Positions 1 to 11,669 are shown, counted from the stretch's first letter. The stretch is DNA of 64,000 nt from Blastobasis lacticolella (GCA_905147135.1 LR990067.1:11160001-11224000); one strand, 5' to 3'. A program made the numbers and translations. Notes: generated by a model not told the origin, from the sequence alone.

Positions 1-462
1 ATTGGAACAGTTTATAGGGACCTACTCGTACATTGTCATTGTAAAGCTTGGGTCCGAAGTGGCAAGAATAAAAGGCGATGTATGAAAAGTGTTGTGGATA
101 TATGCGAGGCTAGGGAGTTGTGTCACGACAGAGCAAAGTGGCGGCCAATAGTCTCTGCCTACCACACCTGTGGGACACAGGCGTGAGCATTATGTATGTA
201 CAGAGCACAGAGCAGGCCCCAGTGGATGTCCTCCAGCTAAGATGATGATGATGACTAGTTATCTTCTATTTTTTTAAACATCACATATATTCGCTAGCTA
301 CGCGGTGCCTCCCCATAAATAGTATAAATTGCCAAGGAATGGAACTCTTGGCACGGATTTATGCGTTGTTACGTTTTATTAAGCAGTATTTTATGTCTAT
401 TAAAATAATTCCGAATGACCTATCTAAAATATTCATAACAATTCATACGCCATAAATTTCAG
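1..462 (+). other. Upstream intron of CBM14 gene 1, with retroposon remnant
   Basis: No coding sequence is seen. The stretch ends in a splice acceptor (AG at 461-462) opening the first visible exon of gene 1, so it is the 3' part of an intron whose donor lies before the window. Bases 45-255 resemble a non-LTR retroposon 3' end: a related block occurs at about 18946-19065 and the copy ends in a (GAT)n run at 240-253. Confidence 0.6.
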
Positions 463-1020
463 GTATGCGACTGGCCTCAAAACGCTGGTTGCGCTTCTTC
501 CGGAGACACCAGTGAAAGCGAAGAGAATAGTGGAAGTGGAGAAAGCAGCGGAAGTGGAGAGAACAGCGGAAGTGGTGAAACCAGTGTTGAATGGTTAGAC
601 AACGGATGCCCAGCTGACTTCGACGTCCACTACTTACTGCCTAGCGAAACCAGCTGCCGCCGGTTCTATTACTGCGTGAATGGAGAGAAGGTCGAAAGAA
701 CTTGTGGTTCTGGAACACACTTTAATCCTGTATTGCAAGTTTGCGATTGGCCAGTGAATGCTGGATGTACTGCCGGTGGTGACGGTGGAAGTGGAGATAG
801 CGGCAGCGGAGGTGATGGAAGCGGAAGTGGAGAAGGTAGTAGTGGAGGAAAGAGCAGCGAGGAAGTAGGAGAATGGCTGGACAATGGCTGCCCGTCAGAC
901 TTTGATGTCCATCACCTTTTGCCCCACGAGAGTGACTGCGGAAAATTCTACTACTGTGTCTTTGGAGACAAAGTTGAGAGATCTTGCGCGAGTGGCACGC
1001 ATTTCAACCCTACCCTACAG
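463..1020 (+). CDS. Gene 1, first visible exon
   Basis: Acceptor at 461-462 and donor GTTTGT at 1021; 186 codons, phase 0 at both ends. It starts with VCDWPQNAGC, the C-terminal end of a CBM14 begun in the previous exon. Then follow a Gly/Ser/Glu linker, a complete CBM14 (from NGCPADFDV to VCDWPVNAGC), a second Gly/Ser linker and the first two thirds of another domain ending FNPTLQ. Unlike most exons of gene 2 it holds a whole domain without an intron at the Gln-Val junction. Confidence 0.88.
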
Positions 1021-2667
1021 GTTTGTTCTTATTTTTTTTTCGCAACTTAGTTTAAATGACAATCAACAGAAGAATCTTCAAAGTGGCTAATTATCGCCAT
1101 CTTTCAATTCCTTCAGGTTTTTTTTTATTTTTTATTTATGTAAATTGTTATTGTTACTATATTTTAAGAGCAAATTAATTAAAGAAATAAATTGTGTATT
1201 TAATACATTTTAGGAAATAAATGATGACAATTGAATTACTCATCTTTTTTTAATTATAGGTTTGTGACTGGCCTCGAAATGCGGGATGTGCTAACGCCGG
1301 AAGCGGAGAGAGCGCCGGTAGCGGTGAGAGCGCCGGAAGCGGAGAAAGCGCCGGAAGCGGAGAGAGCGCCGGGAGCGGAGAGAGCGCCGGAGGCGGAGAG
1401 AGCGCTGGAAGCGGAGAGAGCACCGGAAGCGGAGAGAGTGCTGGAAGCGGAGAGAGCGCCGGAAGCGGAGAGAGTGCCGGAAGCGGTGAGAGCGCCGGAA
1501 GCGGTGAGAGCGCCGGAAGCGGAGAAGGCGCTGGAAGCGGAGAGAGCGCCGGAAGCGGAGAGAGCGCCGGAAGCGGAGAGAGCGCCGGAAGCGGAGAGAG
1601 CGCCGGAAGCGGAGAGAGCGCCGGGAGCGGAGAAAACAGTGGTAGCAGCGAAGCTGGAGGTGATTGGTTAGCCAACGGATGCCCGGCTGACTTTGACGTC
1701 CACCACTTACTGCCTAGCGAAACCAGCTGCAGCCGGTTCTATTACTGCGTGCATGGAGAGAAGGTCGAAAGAACTTGTGGTTCTGGAACCCACTTTAATC
1801 CCGTATTGCAAGTTTGCGATTGGCCAGAGAATGCTGGATGTACTGCCGGTGGTGACGGTGGAAGTGGAGATAGCGGCAGCGGAGGTGACGGAAGCGGAAG
1901 TGGAGAAGGCAGTAGTGGAGGAGAGAGCAGCGAGGAAGTAGGAGAGTGGCTGGAGAACGGTTGCCCGTCTAATTTCGATGTCCATCACCTGTTGCCCCAC
2001 GAGAGTGACTGCGAGAAATTCTACTACTGCGTCTTTGGAGACAAAGTCGAGAGAACTTGTGCGAGTGGAACGCATTTCAACCCTACCCTACAGGTTTGTT
2101 CTTATTTTTTTACTATCAACATATTATATTTGTAGCGTGGCATATTATTGCCACCTTCTAATTCCTACAGATTGGGAAGGTCAGGTCATTACAGTAGTGC
2201 GACTGCCACCTGTCTTCCGTGACCCTGTTAACAAACCTGGATCATGATAACACATTCAGTCGCCTGAATGTGCAGGTTTTCTCACAATGTTTTTCCTCAC
2301 CGTAAGAGCATCGGTTTGTGTTCAACTGATGTACGTAGCTCAGAAAATGTGATTGGCACATGGCCGTACTGGGTATTTCGTCTTGGCCAAGTTACTGAGA
2401 GCGCCATATCTCGAACATCATTGATAATATCTGACAGTACCCACTGGAAAACTGCTCATTTATATGAATAGGTACAAACAATTGACTTACGAGTATCGTA
2501 TACTTGTTCTACTATTTTTTATAGTGTGTATTATTTCTATATAATTACGTGATTCTTAAAATTTTTCTTTTAAATTAAACTACGATGTAAGAAGGTACAT
2601 ATTAACGAAGAATCGTTGTAACAATAATTTCCGCTTAAGATTAGTATGTCAAAGCAAGAACTACAGA

Positions 2668-2702
<35 letters not shown>

Positions 2703-4031
2703 CCGTGGACAAATTCACACAGCGCCATCTAGCCCCAAAGTAAGCATAGTGTTATGGGTGCTAGATAACTGATAAACTACTTATATACTTTTTTTTTTTT
2801 AACTACATACTTATTATACATAGAACACCCAGACCCGTAACAGAAATTAAAATTCATCATTTCAATTTCTGTCCGGCCGGGAATCGAACCCGGGACCTCT
2901 TGCGTGGCAGACCGGCCTGTTGACCACTGAACCACTCAGGTCGTCGTTAGATAGAATGGTGTTTAAGGCAAATTTTATAACAAAGTATAACACAATACTT
3001 GCACAGTAATCCTTACCTTTAGTTCGCCCGTTTATCAAACAAAAGCGACCGTCACGACTTTTGAGTCGATCTAACTTTTATTTTGTCAATGTGATCACGC
3101 CACAAACACTGTACGTAGTAACTTAAACAACATTATTTCAATTTATTGTCAAACTTTCTATTTTAACATTCTATTCTAATTAAAGAATTTCAGAGACCAA
3201 TTTTTAAACTCGAATATAATCATAATGATATACTTACCATTAATCGGCTCCCGAGACTATTCAACCACACTGACTATGGTGTATGTGTCTTTAATTATAT
3301 TTAATTAAAATTTTTAATAACAATTTAAAAATTTAAAATTACAGGTATGCGACTGGCCACAAAATGCGGGATGTGCTAACGCTGGAAGTGGAGAAGCTAG
3401 CGGAAGCGGTGAGAACAGCGGAAGCGGTGAGAACTCTGGAAGCGGAGAAAACAGCGGAAGTGGAGAGAACAGCGGAAGCGGAGAGAACAGCGGAAGCGGT
3501 GAGAACTCAGGAAGCGGAGAGAACAGCGGAAGCGGTGAGAACAGCGGAAGCGGTGAGAACAGCGGAAGCGGTGAGAACAACGGAAGCGGTGAGAACAGCG
3601 GAAGCGGTGAGAACAACGGAAGCGGTGAGAACAGCGGAAGCGGTGAGAACAGCGGAAGCGGTGAGAACTCCGGAAGCGGAGAGAACAGCGGAAGTGGAGA
3701 AAATAGCGGGGAAGGTGGAGTTGACATTCCAGACCATGGTAGATGCTCTGAGCAATGCAACATACTCCCTTGGGGTCATGAGACTGCTTGCGACAAATAT
3801 TGGAGATGTGAAGGCACTTCGGCAGTCCTGGTCATCTGCTCCGAAGGTCTACATTTCAATGCCGCGACGGCTACCTGCGACTTCATCTGCAACGCCAACT
3901 GTGCGAGGGAATACATCCAAACCACTTCCAATGCTCATGGTCTGAAGATCTTCGTGCCTTGGGACAAAGTTGACGACAACATGAGGGAAACGTACAACCC
4001 TATCATCCCATTCAGACATGTGAAAGATTAA
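463..4031 (+). CDS. CBM14 chitin-binding protein with acidic Gly/Ser/Glu linkers (3' part of gene 1)
   Basis: Three exons are visible (463-1020, 1260-2093, 3345-4031), all phase 0, giving 692 residues and a TAA at 4029-4031; the 5' exons and signal peptide lie outside the window. The exons encode peritrophin-A type CBM14 domains with spacing C-x15-C-x5-C-x9-C-x12-C-x7-C and the aromatic FYYC core: the tail of one domain, four complete ones (two formed across exon junctions) and a divergent last one. Linkers are Gly/Ser/Glu runs, including 18-bp tandem repeats coding GSGESA and GSGENS. CBM14 binds chitin, so a secreted extracellular matrix protein is expected. Ser-Gly beside acidic residues is the usual glycosaminoglycan-attachment context, so a proteoglycan like nematode CPG-1/CPG-2 is possible; that is inference. 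Gene 2 downstream is a tandem paralogue sharing the last domain and tail. Confidence 0.88.
1260..2093 (+). CDS. Gene 1, second visible exon
   Basis: Acceptor AG at 1258-1259, donor GTTTGT at 2094; 278 codons. It completes the previous domain (VCDWPRNAGC), runs through 19 copies of an acidic hexapeptide repeat, encodes one complete CBM14 (NGCPADFDV to VCDWPENAGC), a Gly/Ser linker and the start of the next domain (FNPTLQ). From about 1640 to 2093 it is very close to the first visible exon, and both following introns start with the same bases, so the two exons are duplicates that differ in the length of their repeat. Confidence 0.88.
1299..1640 (+). repeat. 18-bp minisatellite inside coding exon (GSGESA)x19
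   Basis: Nineteen head-to-tail 18-bp units, consensus GGAAGCGGAGAGAGCGCC, in frame with the gene. Base variants are mainly at third positions or swap single residues. The unit is free of stops in several frames on both strands, so long artefactual ORFs overlap it. Confidence 0.93.
2155..2400 (-). mobile_element. SINE-T fragment (tRNA-like SINE with GAT tail), reverse
   Basis: Reverse-complement match to the body of the full copy at 22327-22690 (shared blocks such as CCTGCACATTCAGGCGACT). It lies in the last intron of gene 1 and lacks the tRNA-like head. Confidence 0.75.
2669..2946 (-). mobile_element. SINE-G copy (tRNA-derived), reverse
   Basis: Full-length reverse copy. The tRNA-like head is at the right end, with a B-box reading GGTTCGATTCC on the minus strand and an anticodon-arm region resembling tRNA-Gly(GCC). 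The body ends in the conserved GCGCCATCTAG block and an (AAAT)n tail at 2669-2702. It sits in the last intron of gene 1. Confidence 0.88.
3345..4031 (+). CDS. Gene 1, last exon
   Basis: Acceptor AG at 3343-3344; 228 codons plus TAA. It completes a domain (VCDWPQNAGC), carries 18 copies of a GSGENS repeat, then a divergent eight-cysteine CBM14 from about 3747 (CSEQCN, DKYWRC, GLHFNA, CDFICNANC), then a tail with PWDKVD and stop. The last domain and tail have a clear counterpart in the last exon of gene 2. Confidence 0.88.
   Translation, partial: VCDWPQNAGCANAGSGEASGSGENSGSGENSGSGENSGSGENSGSGENSGSGENSGSGENSGSGENSGSGENSGSGENNGSGENSGSGENNGSGENSGSGENSGSGENSGSGENSGSGENSGEGGVDIPDHGRCSEQCNILPWGHETACDKYWRCEGTSAVLVICSEGLHFNAATATCDFICNANCAREYIQTTSNAHGLKIFVPWDKVDDNMRETYNPIIPFRHVKD
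3384..3707 (+). repeat. 18-bp minisatellite inside coding exon (GSGENS)x18
   Basis: Eighteen 18-bp units, consensus GGAAGCGGTGAGAACAGC, in frame. It is related to the 1299-1640 repeat but has Asn-Ser in place of Ser-Ala, giving two Ser-Gly dipeptides per unit. The two arrays have therefore been homogenised separately. Confidence 0.93.
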
Positions 4032-4078
4032 AGAGACAAATATTTAATTTTGGTTTTGTTATTGTTAAAAAATTGCTT

Positions 4079-4084
4079 AATAAA
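4079..4084 (+). promoter_or_regulatory. Poly(A) signal of gene 1
   Basis: AATAAA 48 nt after the TAA stop. Confidence 0.75.
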
Positions 4085-4300
4085 TATAATATAAATTTTG
4101 AATCGTTTAATGGTTGTCTTTTATTTCCACTACAGATAGCCGATAAAGTAGATATTGTGTGTGTTATCGTTCGTTATTTTCAGCTATGTTTTGCAATTTA
4201 TGAAACGAATTATTTTGATTTAAATTAGAGATATCCTCAATTCTAATCAAAGCTAGATTATTAAAATTACTAAGAGTATTGAGCGGCGTATTAATTATTT

Positions 4301-4646
4301 GAGCATCGGTAGTCGGGCGGTTGAGTATCCAACTCGAGTAGGAGAGAGATACCGGGTTCGAATCCCGCTGCGGCCATGTACCAATTCTAAGTTATGTACA
4401 TTAGTTGAATACTAACCAATGCTCTTACGGTGAAGGATATCATCGTGATGAAACCTGCAAACTTGGGCAACTGAATTTGTAACCATGATCCAATCTGGTT
4501 AGGTTCCCCTGGTAGCAGGGTCACAGAGGTCAGATGGTAGTCGCTCCACTGTAATTACCTGATCGCCAAATCCTGGATCATGGTCAAGTCGGACCCGGGC
4601 CCTCGTTCCCGAGAGCACAACCGGGACATTAACGCCAAGATGATTA
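4301..4646 (+). mobile_element. SINE-T copy
   Basis: Head with tRNA-like A and B boxes (B-box GGTTCGAATCC at about 4354-4364), body matching 22327-22690, short GAT tail near 4640. Confidence 0.82.
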
Positions 4647-4988
4647 TTTTATTTATTAAAATTACCTTATCGAATCGACGGAATATCTACTGCCATTATC
4701 AATGGCCGAGATGTTCCAAAATAACCTATTTGTAATTATTTCTTGGTTTGCAAGTACAAAATTCAGTTGGACTCTAAAGAGATTGTAAGATGGTTAGAAC
4801 CAAAATTAGTTTCTTAAAAATCAAACGTCCTAATTTATCCCAAATTAACTTTAAAAGATATCACCGACGGAGTGTTGTAATCAGTATTTAAGATACACCT
4901 AGTAATTCTTCCGCAATAGCATGTCAGTGTATTCTAGTGGATTAACGGAGTGCGCATTACATACATTCGGGCGATTTAAACCAATTTT

Positions 4989-5150
4989 TACTAATTCTAA
5001 GTTATGTACATTAGTTGAATACTAACCGATGCTCTTACGGTGAAGGATATCATCGTGATGAAACCTGCAAATTTAGGCAACTGAATTTGTAACCATGATC
5101 CTATCTGGTTACGTTACCCTGGTAACAGGGTCACAGAGGTCAGGATCAGA
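4989..5150 (+). mobile_element. SINE-T fragment without head
   Basis: Repeats the body of the 4301-4646 copy from TAAGTTATGTACATTAGTTG to the block ending CACAGAGGTCAG. Confidence 0.75.
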
Positions 5151-5367
5151 ACCACAGGCAAGTAAGCGTGCGCATCACCTGTCATTAGGTCTGCCGCGGT
5201 GCGTATGACCGAGAGGTTGATAGGACTCTGAATGGAAGTTGGTAGATCATGCCTTAAAAAATCAGGTTATAAACCCTCGACAAACTATATGCAGGGGTTT
5301 TTAATTGGAAACTAACAAACAAGCTTACCTGATGGGAAAGCGATAACTGTCGCCCATAACGACCATT

Positions 5368-5608
5368 GACGACCTAAGTGGTTCAATGGTCAACATGCCG
5401 GTCTGCACGCAAGAGGTCCCGGGTTCGATTCCCGGCCGGGCAGAAATTGAAATGATGAATTTTAATTTCTGTTACGGGTATGAGTGTTCTATGTATAATA
5501 AGTATGTATTTAAAAGTATTTAAGTAGTATATCAGTTATTTAGCACCCATAGTACAAGCTTTGCTTAGTTAGGGGCTAGATGGCGCTGTGTGAATTTGTC
5601 CACGAATA
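5368..5608 (+). mobile_element. SINE-G copy, forward
   Basis: Starts with the tRNA-like head, has the B-box GGTTCGATTCC at about 5422-5432, and ends with the GGCGCTGTGTGAATTTGTCC block. Confidence 0.88.
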
Positions 5609-5909
5609 TTTATATTTATAACATAGCATCACAGATTATTTATCTACCAGTGGCGATGGTAGTGGTATAGTATAGTCTGGTGAGCCATTGCACAGGTGGG
5701 ACAAAGCTAAATATACAATATTTTAGATCACGATGTGACCACTTAGATTTAATCTGTAACAAACCCGTTTCTTGTGAATGAAATTGAAGGAAAGCTACAG
5801 AGCCTTGAGCATCAGCGTAGTTAAACGCTTCTGTCGGTCCTCTATAGGTAGCATTTTGGGCACTGTGCGAAGCAGTTGCACGACCTCATTCCGCCGAGAA
5901 CTTTCCGCC

Positions 5910-6175
5910 ATCGTGAAACGCGATCCGGGCGAGCGCTTCATCCTTATGTCGTGGATCTTTCAGCTATCCGCATGAGCCGCTTTATTTATTATTATTTATT
6001 TATTTAACAGTTTATTGTGCACAGGAAATACATAGCGAATAACAGGCAAAGTAATAAATGGCACAACAGGCGCTACTTATTTCTAAAAGAAATCTCGTGG
6101 AATTTGGTTCAACCTTTTTGATGCGTACGGCTAACGAACACGTTGCCTGCGTGTGTTCCCTGATTATTATAGTCT
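5910..6175 (+). repeat. Retroposon fragment related to 46110-46255
   Basis: Blocks around 5918-5980 and 6122-6168 recur in reverse complement at 46110-46255. In this copy they are separated by an AT-rich insertion (about 5980-6120). The family is not recognised. Confidence 0.6.
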
Positions 6176-6519
6176 GGCCTTGTTAATACTGACATTATTA
6201 ACTTGCTGGGTGTATAGATAAGGCGGTAGTACTCACCCGGGATGGGTCCTCAGGCTTGACAGAGCCCTATCACTGGTATTTATTTGTGATTCAAGCATAG
6301 TCCGACATTCTAACGCATATTAATACGCAGTCAAACATCCACAATCGACGTGGTCATTCAATCTGCTTAATAATTACCATTATCGAAAATTTAATTCTGA
6401 TTAACACAAAGGGAGAGATTAGGCAAATAAATCTCTGTCTAATGCGAAATTTGTGTGATTAAATATGTAATTAATGTGTTGGTTTTGATTATAATTAATC
6501 CCAAGTACCTAGGCGTCAA

Positions 6520-7205
6520 AGACTGCGTGACGTGAGCAAACCTGCTCAATCAGGCGACTGACTGTGTAACCATAATCCACTCTGGTCATACTCCACATTT
6601 AACTAATCTTCTCGTTATCCTCAGACGGCGAATAGATATCCGTAAATGGACTTTACCCACGTAAAAGCAGTTCTTTTTTATACTACCAAGATGGCAAACA
6701 AGCTTACGGCCCGCCTGATGGTAAGCAGTAACCGCAGCCTATGGACGTTTGCAATACCAGAGCCATCACCCACACGTTGCCGAGCCCGTAAAAACCTTTT
6801 CACCTCTTTCTTGAAGAACTCCATGTTGTACTATCCAGGTAGATGGCAGTCGCTCCACTGTATCTTTCTGTAGCCGTATTCACAATGGCTCGGAAATCGG
6901 ATTCGGATACGGAATCGACTAAGGACCCTGCAAAAGTTCTTAGGAAAATGTAGTTTCAGTTAATTTTGATGAAATTTTCATATGTTATAGAGAGTAGAGT
7001 TTCCGTGGAATCTATCGGGATTCTGAATAACAGTTTTCGAATCGATCGACACGGATTCGCCACTCACGAATTTCGTGTCGAATCGTTCGGAAACGGTTTC
7101 GAATCATTGTAAACACGGCTACTGATCTGCAAAATACTGGATCATGGTCAGGGCAGATCTCGGGCCCTCGTGCGTGAGAGCACGACCGTATATTAGCTGC
7201 CCTAA
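6520..7205 (+). mobile_element. SINE-T copy broken by other inserts
   Basis: SINE-T body pieces at about 6535-6600 and 7126-7205 flank a second retroposon fragment (6664-6850) and an unidentified block rich in ATCGATTCG-type motifs (6890-7120). Confidence 0.5.
6664..6850 (+). mobile_element. Retroposon fragment (GGCAAACAAGCTTACGG type)
   Basis: Shares long blocks with 45089-45260, 47700-47850 (reverse), 47973-48100 and 53266-53430, for example GAAGAACTCCATGTTGTACT. Confidence 0.7.
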
Positions 7206-8969
7206 ATAGGAGAAAGTGGCTTAATCTTCTGATGGAAAAAATATCGCCTTTGAATTTCGGTGGTGATGCAAATCAGCTAGTTTCGGCTTCGTGTCTACTC
7301 ACACGCACACGCGTGTGACAGAGACGACACTCTTTTTAAAGTTATGTTTCGGGCTGTTAACCTTTGTTAACAGATAGCCCGATATTTCGACGCAGTTGCA
7401 TGCATAATGGTCACGGGACGACTGGAAAGCTGTGAGCACCGAGCGGTGTTGGTTAGCGATAAAGCGGTCGAAGCGATAATAACTGCGATAGTTTAAGTGA
7501 CGACACTCTTAAGGCATTCCAGGTTTCATTGACTTCTGTAATGACGCTAAGATTTGCAGTCTTATCATCGCCACGGTTTCGCCATCAACATAAAGGTTTA
7601 TCATTACCTTGAAACATAAATTGTTTTTTTCTATGAATGATAAAGTCGAATAAATGACGAACAAGCGGGTCACCTGATATGAAGTTGTAGGCTTGTTTCT
7701 TGAACGTTTCAATGTCGTTATGTTGAAAATCTGGGGGCACGGTACTTCCCCAACCATCCGAGCAAAAAGTATGGGGCACTACGTATTTTTTCTTGAAGAG
7801 TTTCGCCAAATTTATACACCCTCATATCTTCTGGCTGGGTAATGCAAGATTGCTTAAATTTTCAGAATAACATGTGAGTAGCGAGTGTTATAAATAAGAC
7901 CAAGTTTCATTTATCTAGCTTTTATACCTTGGATTTTATTAGCACCTTAATTAATTAATCAATCAATGTATTTATTGCGTTCATGAGGTTACAAAAGATC
8001 TTACAGATTAAGGCGACTGACTGACTGATTCACTGTTTAACTCACTGCTTCAGTTCTGATCAAAACCTGTAGGACACTTCCCGAAGTCGAGCAAGCTGAA
8101 ATTTGATACGCTATTTGCACACGAATAACAAGAAAATTAAAAAATCTGTGACTATTGCCTCTAACCCCCACAAAGGGCGATGCAAACCCGTTTAAAAAAT
8201 TAACTTTAAAGGGCACTTCCTAAAGTGCTAGAAATCTGAAATTTGATATGCTGGTCAAGTACAAGTAGGGTTCTTTTTTCTTTTAATTTACACTATGCAG
8301 GCATTTGACCGCCATCTCACCCGGTGGTAAGTGACGATGCGGCGGAAGATGGAGCATGCCTGTCTAGGAACAGCCTATTCACTCTGGCCTTGAAAGCGTC
8401 TAGATGCTTGGGTGTTTCATGGAACTATTGCGTTGACACATTGTGGGATAAGCTCGCCTTCGCAATGTATTTTATATCACTTTTGTTATATAGTTCTAAG
8501 GTATCTGATGCAATAAAGAGTTTACATACAAACATACACATAGGCTTGATTCTGTGCTCGAGCGACGCGACGGCACGGTCGTCGTAGCTTGTATCAGTTG
8601 ATCATTGTCTCTGATAGAGCTACCATTGAATCTATGAAACGGCTAGCCTATACTTTCTGAACAAAATATGAATTTTTTTTTAATTCATTTATTTCAGGTA
8701 ACAAGACCCATATATAAATATTGAAATAACTGTAAAACTTATAAACTTATTTATTTAGTTTATTATTTTTGTTGCTTTGTTTTTTTGGGGTTTTGTAATA
8801 TATTATATCTATGAAATATAAACTTATACATAAAAAGGAACAATAGTTACATAAAAAACAATCAGCACTTTGACTGTACTGTACTGTACTGTATTATGTT
8901 TTTGTATGAGCAATAAAGTGTTATCTATCTATCACTTTATAACTTAGTAGGTACTTAAAATAGGGACAC
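7206..8969. other. Intergenic, no gene recognised
   Basis: Only short ORFs without family signatures, for example 7809-7585 on the minus strand. Bases 8290-8450 carry a repeat block (CATGCCTGTCTAGGAACAGC) related to 17310-17400, 57530-57610 and, in reverse, 12480-12610. The rest is AT-rich and unassigned. Confidence 0.6.
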
Positions 8970-9268
8970 AATGTATCACATCGGTGATGATGTCAGCGCA
9001 CGTAAATGTCCGCGGAATCGACGATACACCACACCCTTCGCCCAACACTCTGCCTGCATGAGGGAACCCATGTCCTCTGTGGGTCTCAGTGCCACGAACG
9101 AGTTGAAAGTGCGTTCATGGCTTGACCGCAAAGGCTGGACCTCACGATGTACTCGTTGACTTACCTGATGTACTCCACCACATCTTGCGCTGTGTAGGTT
9201 TAGGTTATTGGCTCCCATTTTTCGCATTTGGACTCAAAGTCGGTCCTTTACGCGTGACTGAGAACCGG

Positions 9269-9481
9269 CTATGATAGCCAGCCCAGCTCTTTCCAGAAGT
9301 CTATGTGTCTCTTAGGACGTTGACAGACCTCTCGAAAGGAACCTGTTCCTAGCGAGGCATTGGTTCTGTAATCCTTTAGTCCCTCACACTCCAGGACCAC
9401 GTGAGCTGTCGTTTCCTCAACTGATAAACAGCTCCTGCTCAGGGGGCTGTCCGTAGCTCCGAAAGTAACTATTTTAATCAT
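9269..9481 (-). pseudogene. C-terminal fragment of a non-LTR retrotransposon polyprotein
   Basis: The minus-strand frame (70 codons) has the Cys/His pattern and ending typical of non-LTR polyprotein C-termini (CLSVEETTAHVVLECEGL, then ELGWLS and a stop). The minus-strand sequence upstream, up to about 9227, may be more of the same element in broken frames. A related short piece is at about 56115-56170 on the + strand. Confidence 0.65.
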
Positions 9482-10009
9482 TATGAGTATTAGTAAATTT
9501 CTGACAATTTTGTTTCAATACACAATTTTCATTCACTACGAATCCCTTAATGTATTTTTATTAATCCTCAGTGGTCTGGAGCAATTTAATTTAAAAAACG
9601 TTCCCTTATTACTAGTTTTGTTATTTAGTAAAATGTTCTCCTTTTTGTACATTAATGGCAATAATTCACTATTCATTGTAGATACATTTATGTATTGTAC
9701 CATTATAAAATCTACTTGTAACCGACATTAATTTAAAATTATTAGCCACTCATGTATTCGTACATTTTTTATAAGTACCTAAGATGTTTAAACATTGTTT
9801 AAAAAATAAATTTTGCAATTTTTTTTATAAAAAAGTGTAATAGCTAGACATACTATGTATTTTTTATCTGTTAGCAAAGTTAGGGTATAATAATAAAACA
9901 ACAAAAAACCGATGGAATCCATTCATATCTGATCGTAGTGTTCATAAAAGTAAAATAAGGTAAAAGAAATAGACTTTTCTTTAAAAAAAATATAACTTTA
10001 TAAGTAGTA
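9482..10009. other. AT-rich intergenic stretch, nothing recognised
   Basis: No gene, repeat family or regulatory site could be supported here. Confidence 0.6.
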
Positions 10010-10260
10010 GAGCTCGTCTAATTTAAAATAACGCGCCCCACTATCGCATTAACGCACACAAGCAAGTTTAAAATATGGACGCAATACATATACAAATGCC
10101 GTTGTAATTGGTCATTCAGTTGCCGGTAAGATTCAAACGTCGGAGCACGCGCCGTTCATTGGCTCCCACACAGATGAAGTGTCGTTATTAATATTTGCAC
10201 TTACACATCGAAATCAACTAACTAAGTAGTGGGGCGCGTCATCTTAGACTAGACGAGCTC
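10010..10260 (+). mobile_element. MITE copy 1, Tc1/mariner-like
   Basis: 251 bp with terminal inverted repeats of about 36 bp beginning GAGCTCGTCTA, flanked by TA on both sides (10008-10009 and 10261-10262). No coding capacity. The 27061-27311 copy is nearly identical in reverse. Confidence 0.85.
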
Positions 10261-10751
10261 TACCACTTATGATATATTTTGTTATAATTTTTTTCTGAAC
10301 GGCCATAGGTTTTACTATAAGACATTTCAAGGTTTCCATTCATTAACGGACATGTGAAATTAAAATTAAAGAAAAATAGTAAAATTAAAGAATATAAGTT
10401 TGGCTACTGATATTGCAAATGACCACAGGTGACACTTGGCTATACCTGTTTGTTACAGTACAAAAATGTAGATCTGATATCTATAAACTTCCGTATCAAA
10501 AGGATTACCTAGCTCATCGACCAATTTTTATCAAGCACTTCCTACGAACTCAAATTTTATCGCTGAACTCGCATTCTCGTGGTGATATATTAATTACTTC
10601 TGAGAAATTACTAAGCAGGGCATGAATGAAAGTTTGCAAGATTGAGGGAAAACCCATGATAGCAATTTAAACAACAACAATAATATGAAATAATTATCTT
10701 GTCGCCAATATCCCGGGGGTCCGCCTTGACCATGATACAGGATTTCATTAG
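10261..10751. other. Intergenic, nothing recognised
   Basis: AT-rich with no supported gene; the 70-codon frame at 10413-10625 has no family signature. Confidence 0.55.
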
Positions 10752-11026
10752 ATCAGTATTCAATTCAATTCAATTCAAAATGTCTTTATTGATTAGGACA
10801 TTAAATATCTTTTTCAATCGTCAAAAAGGAGGGGGGTAGGAAAGTAAGGAAACACACAGTGACACGCTGACCGCCCTATGGCCGTAGCAAACCCACCCCA
10901 CGCCAACCACGACCGGACCGTGCTCGACAATGCCAGGCAGAGCCGGACCGCGTTCGATATATTATATAGGTATGTCTAGTATAATTAAGAAAAACACCTT
11001 AAACTACAGGAAGAGTAGGTAGGGTA
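10752..11026 (-). mobile_element. Retroposon W copy, reverse
   Basis: Shares the CACACAGTGACACGCTGACC block, the CGACAATGCCAGGCAGAGCC block and an A-rich end with copies at 17411-17770, 41192-41610, 56216-56588 and 59606-59803. The A-rich end is on the left, so the copy is in minus orientation. Confidence 0.75.
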
Positions 11027-11390
11027 ATGGCGTACTCTGTTGCTAACAATTTTCTGATTTCAATCATTTAAATTGATGCTTTTGCGTATGATCGATTTAA
11101 TAGTTTCAGTTTAATGCAACGGAACTTTGTTAGCAACTGAATCCATGAATTCGATGATACGGAATCCCAAAAGTAACAACTTCAATCATTGAAGATTAGA
11201 TCCCATAAGCCTCCGGAGAGACGTTTGCTCCCTGCCTGTTGTCTACCGTCTGTACAACGGTGAATGTTCCGAAGAACTGTTTAAACTGTTTAAAGTTTTT
11301 TACCATCATTTTTCCGCCACCGCACCCTCCGACGATGGGATAGATTTCATACACACCATCTAAATTCTTCGGCCGTGTAGTGTCCGGCAG

Positions 11391-11634
11391 AGTAGAATAG
11401 CACCAACCCCTTACACTCATGGGTGTCGTACAAGGCGACTAATGTTTTCGAGGCAAAAGATCAAGAGTCTCCGTAGTCTGGAAAATGGGCAGCAGCATTT
11501 TCCATTGTTATATTTAAACACTGCGATCCCCAACCCGCCTGCCAAGCGTGGAGATTATGGCAATGACCTCCCCTTTCGTGGGAGAGGCCCTAAGTCCTGC
11601 AGTGGATTGTTACGGGCTGTGATGATGATCTAAA
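11391..11634 (+). mobile_element. Retroposon with (GAT)n tail, family G
   Basis: Contains the family block GTGGAGATTATGGCAATGAC and ends in GGGCTGTGATGATGAT. Other copies: 40537-40782, 52353-52594, and reverse copies at 44036-44275 and 55665-55906. Confidence 0.78.
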
Positions 11635-11669
11635 TTCTTGGCATCCAACTAACGTACGAGCATCGATAG

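Noticed and set aside
1250..1675. Long ORFs in other frames and on the minus strand over the Gly/Ser repeats (also 3314-3945)
   Set aside because: The 18-bp units are stop-free in several frames. Only the frame with CBM14 domains on both sides and matching splice sites is coding.
2870..2945. tRNA gene (also 5368-5445, 22327-22400, 46600-46675)
   Set aside because: These are heads of multi-copy SINEs followed by family bodies; the acceptor-stem pairing looks poor and no independent tRNA is supported.
7585..7809. 74-codon minus ORF as a gene
   Set aside because: Short and overlapped by another open frame; no domain recognised. It may be a retroelement piece but that is unsupported.
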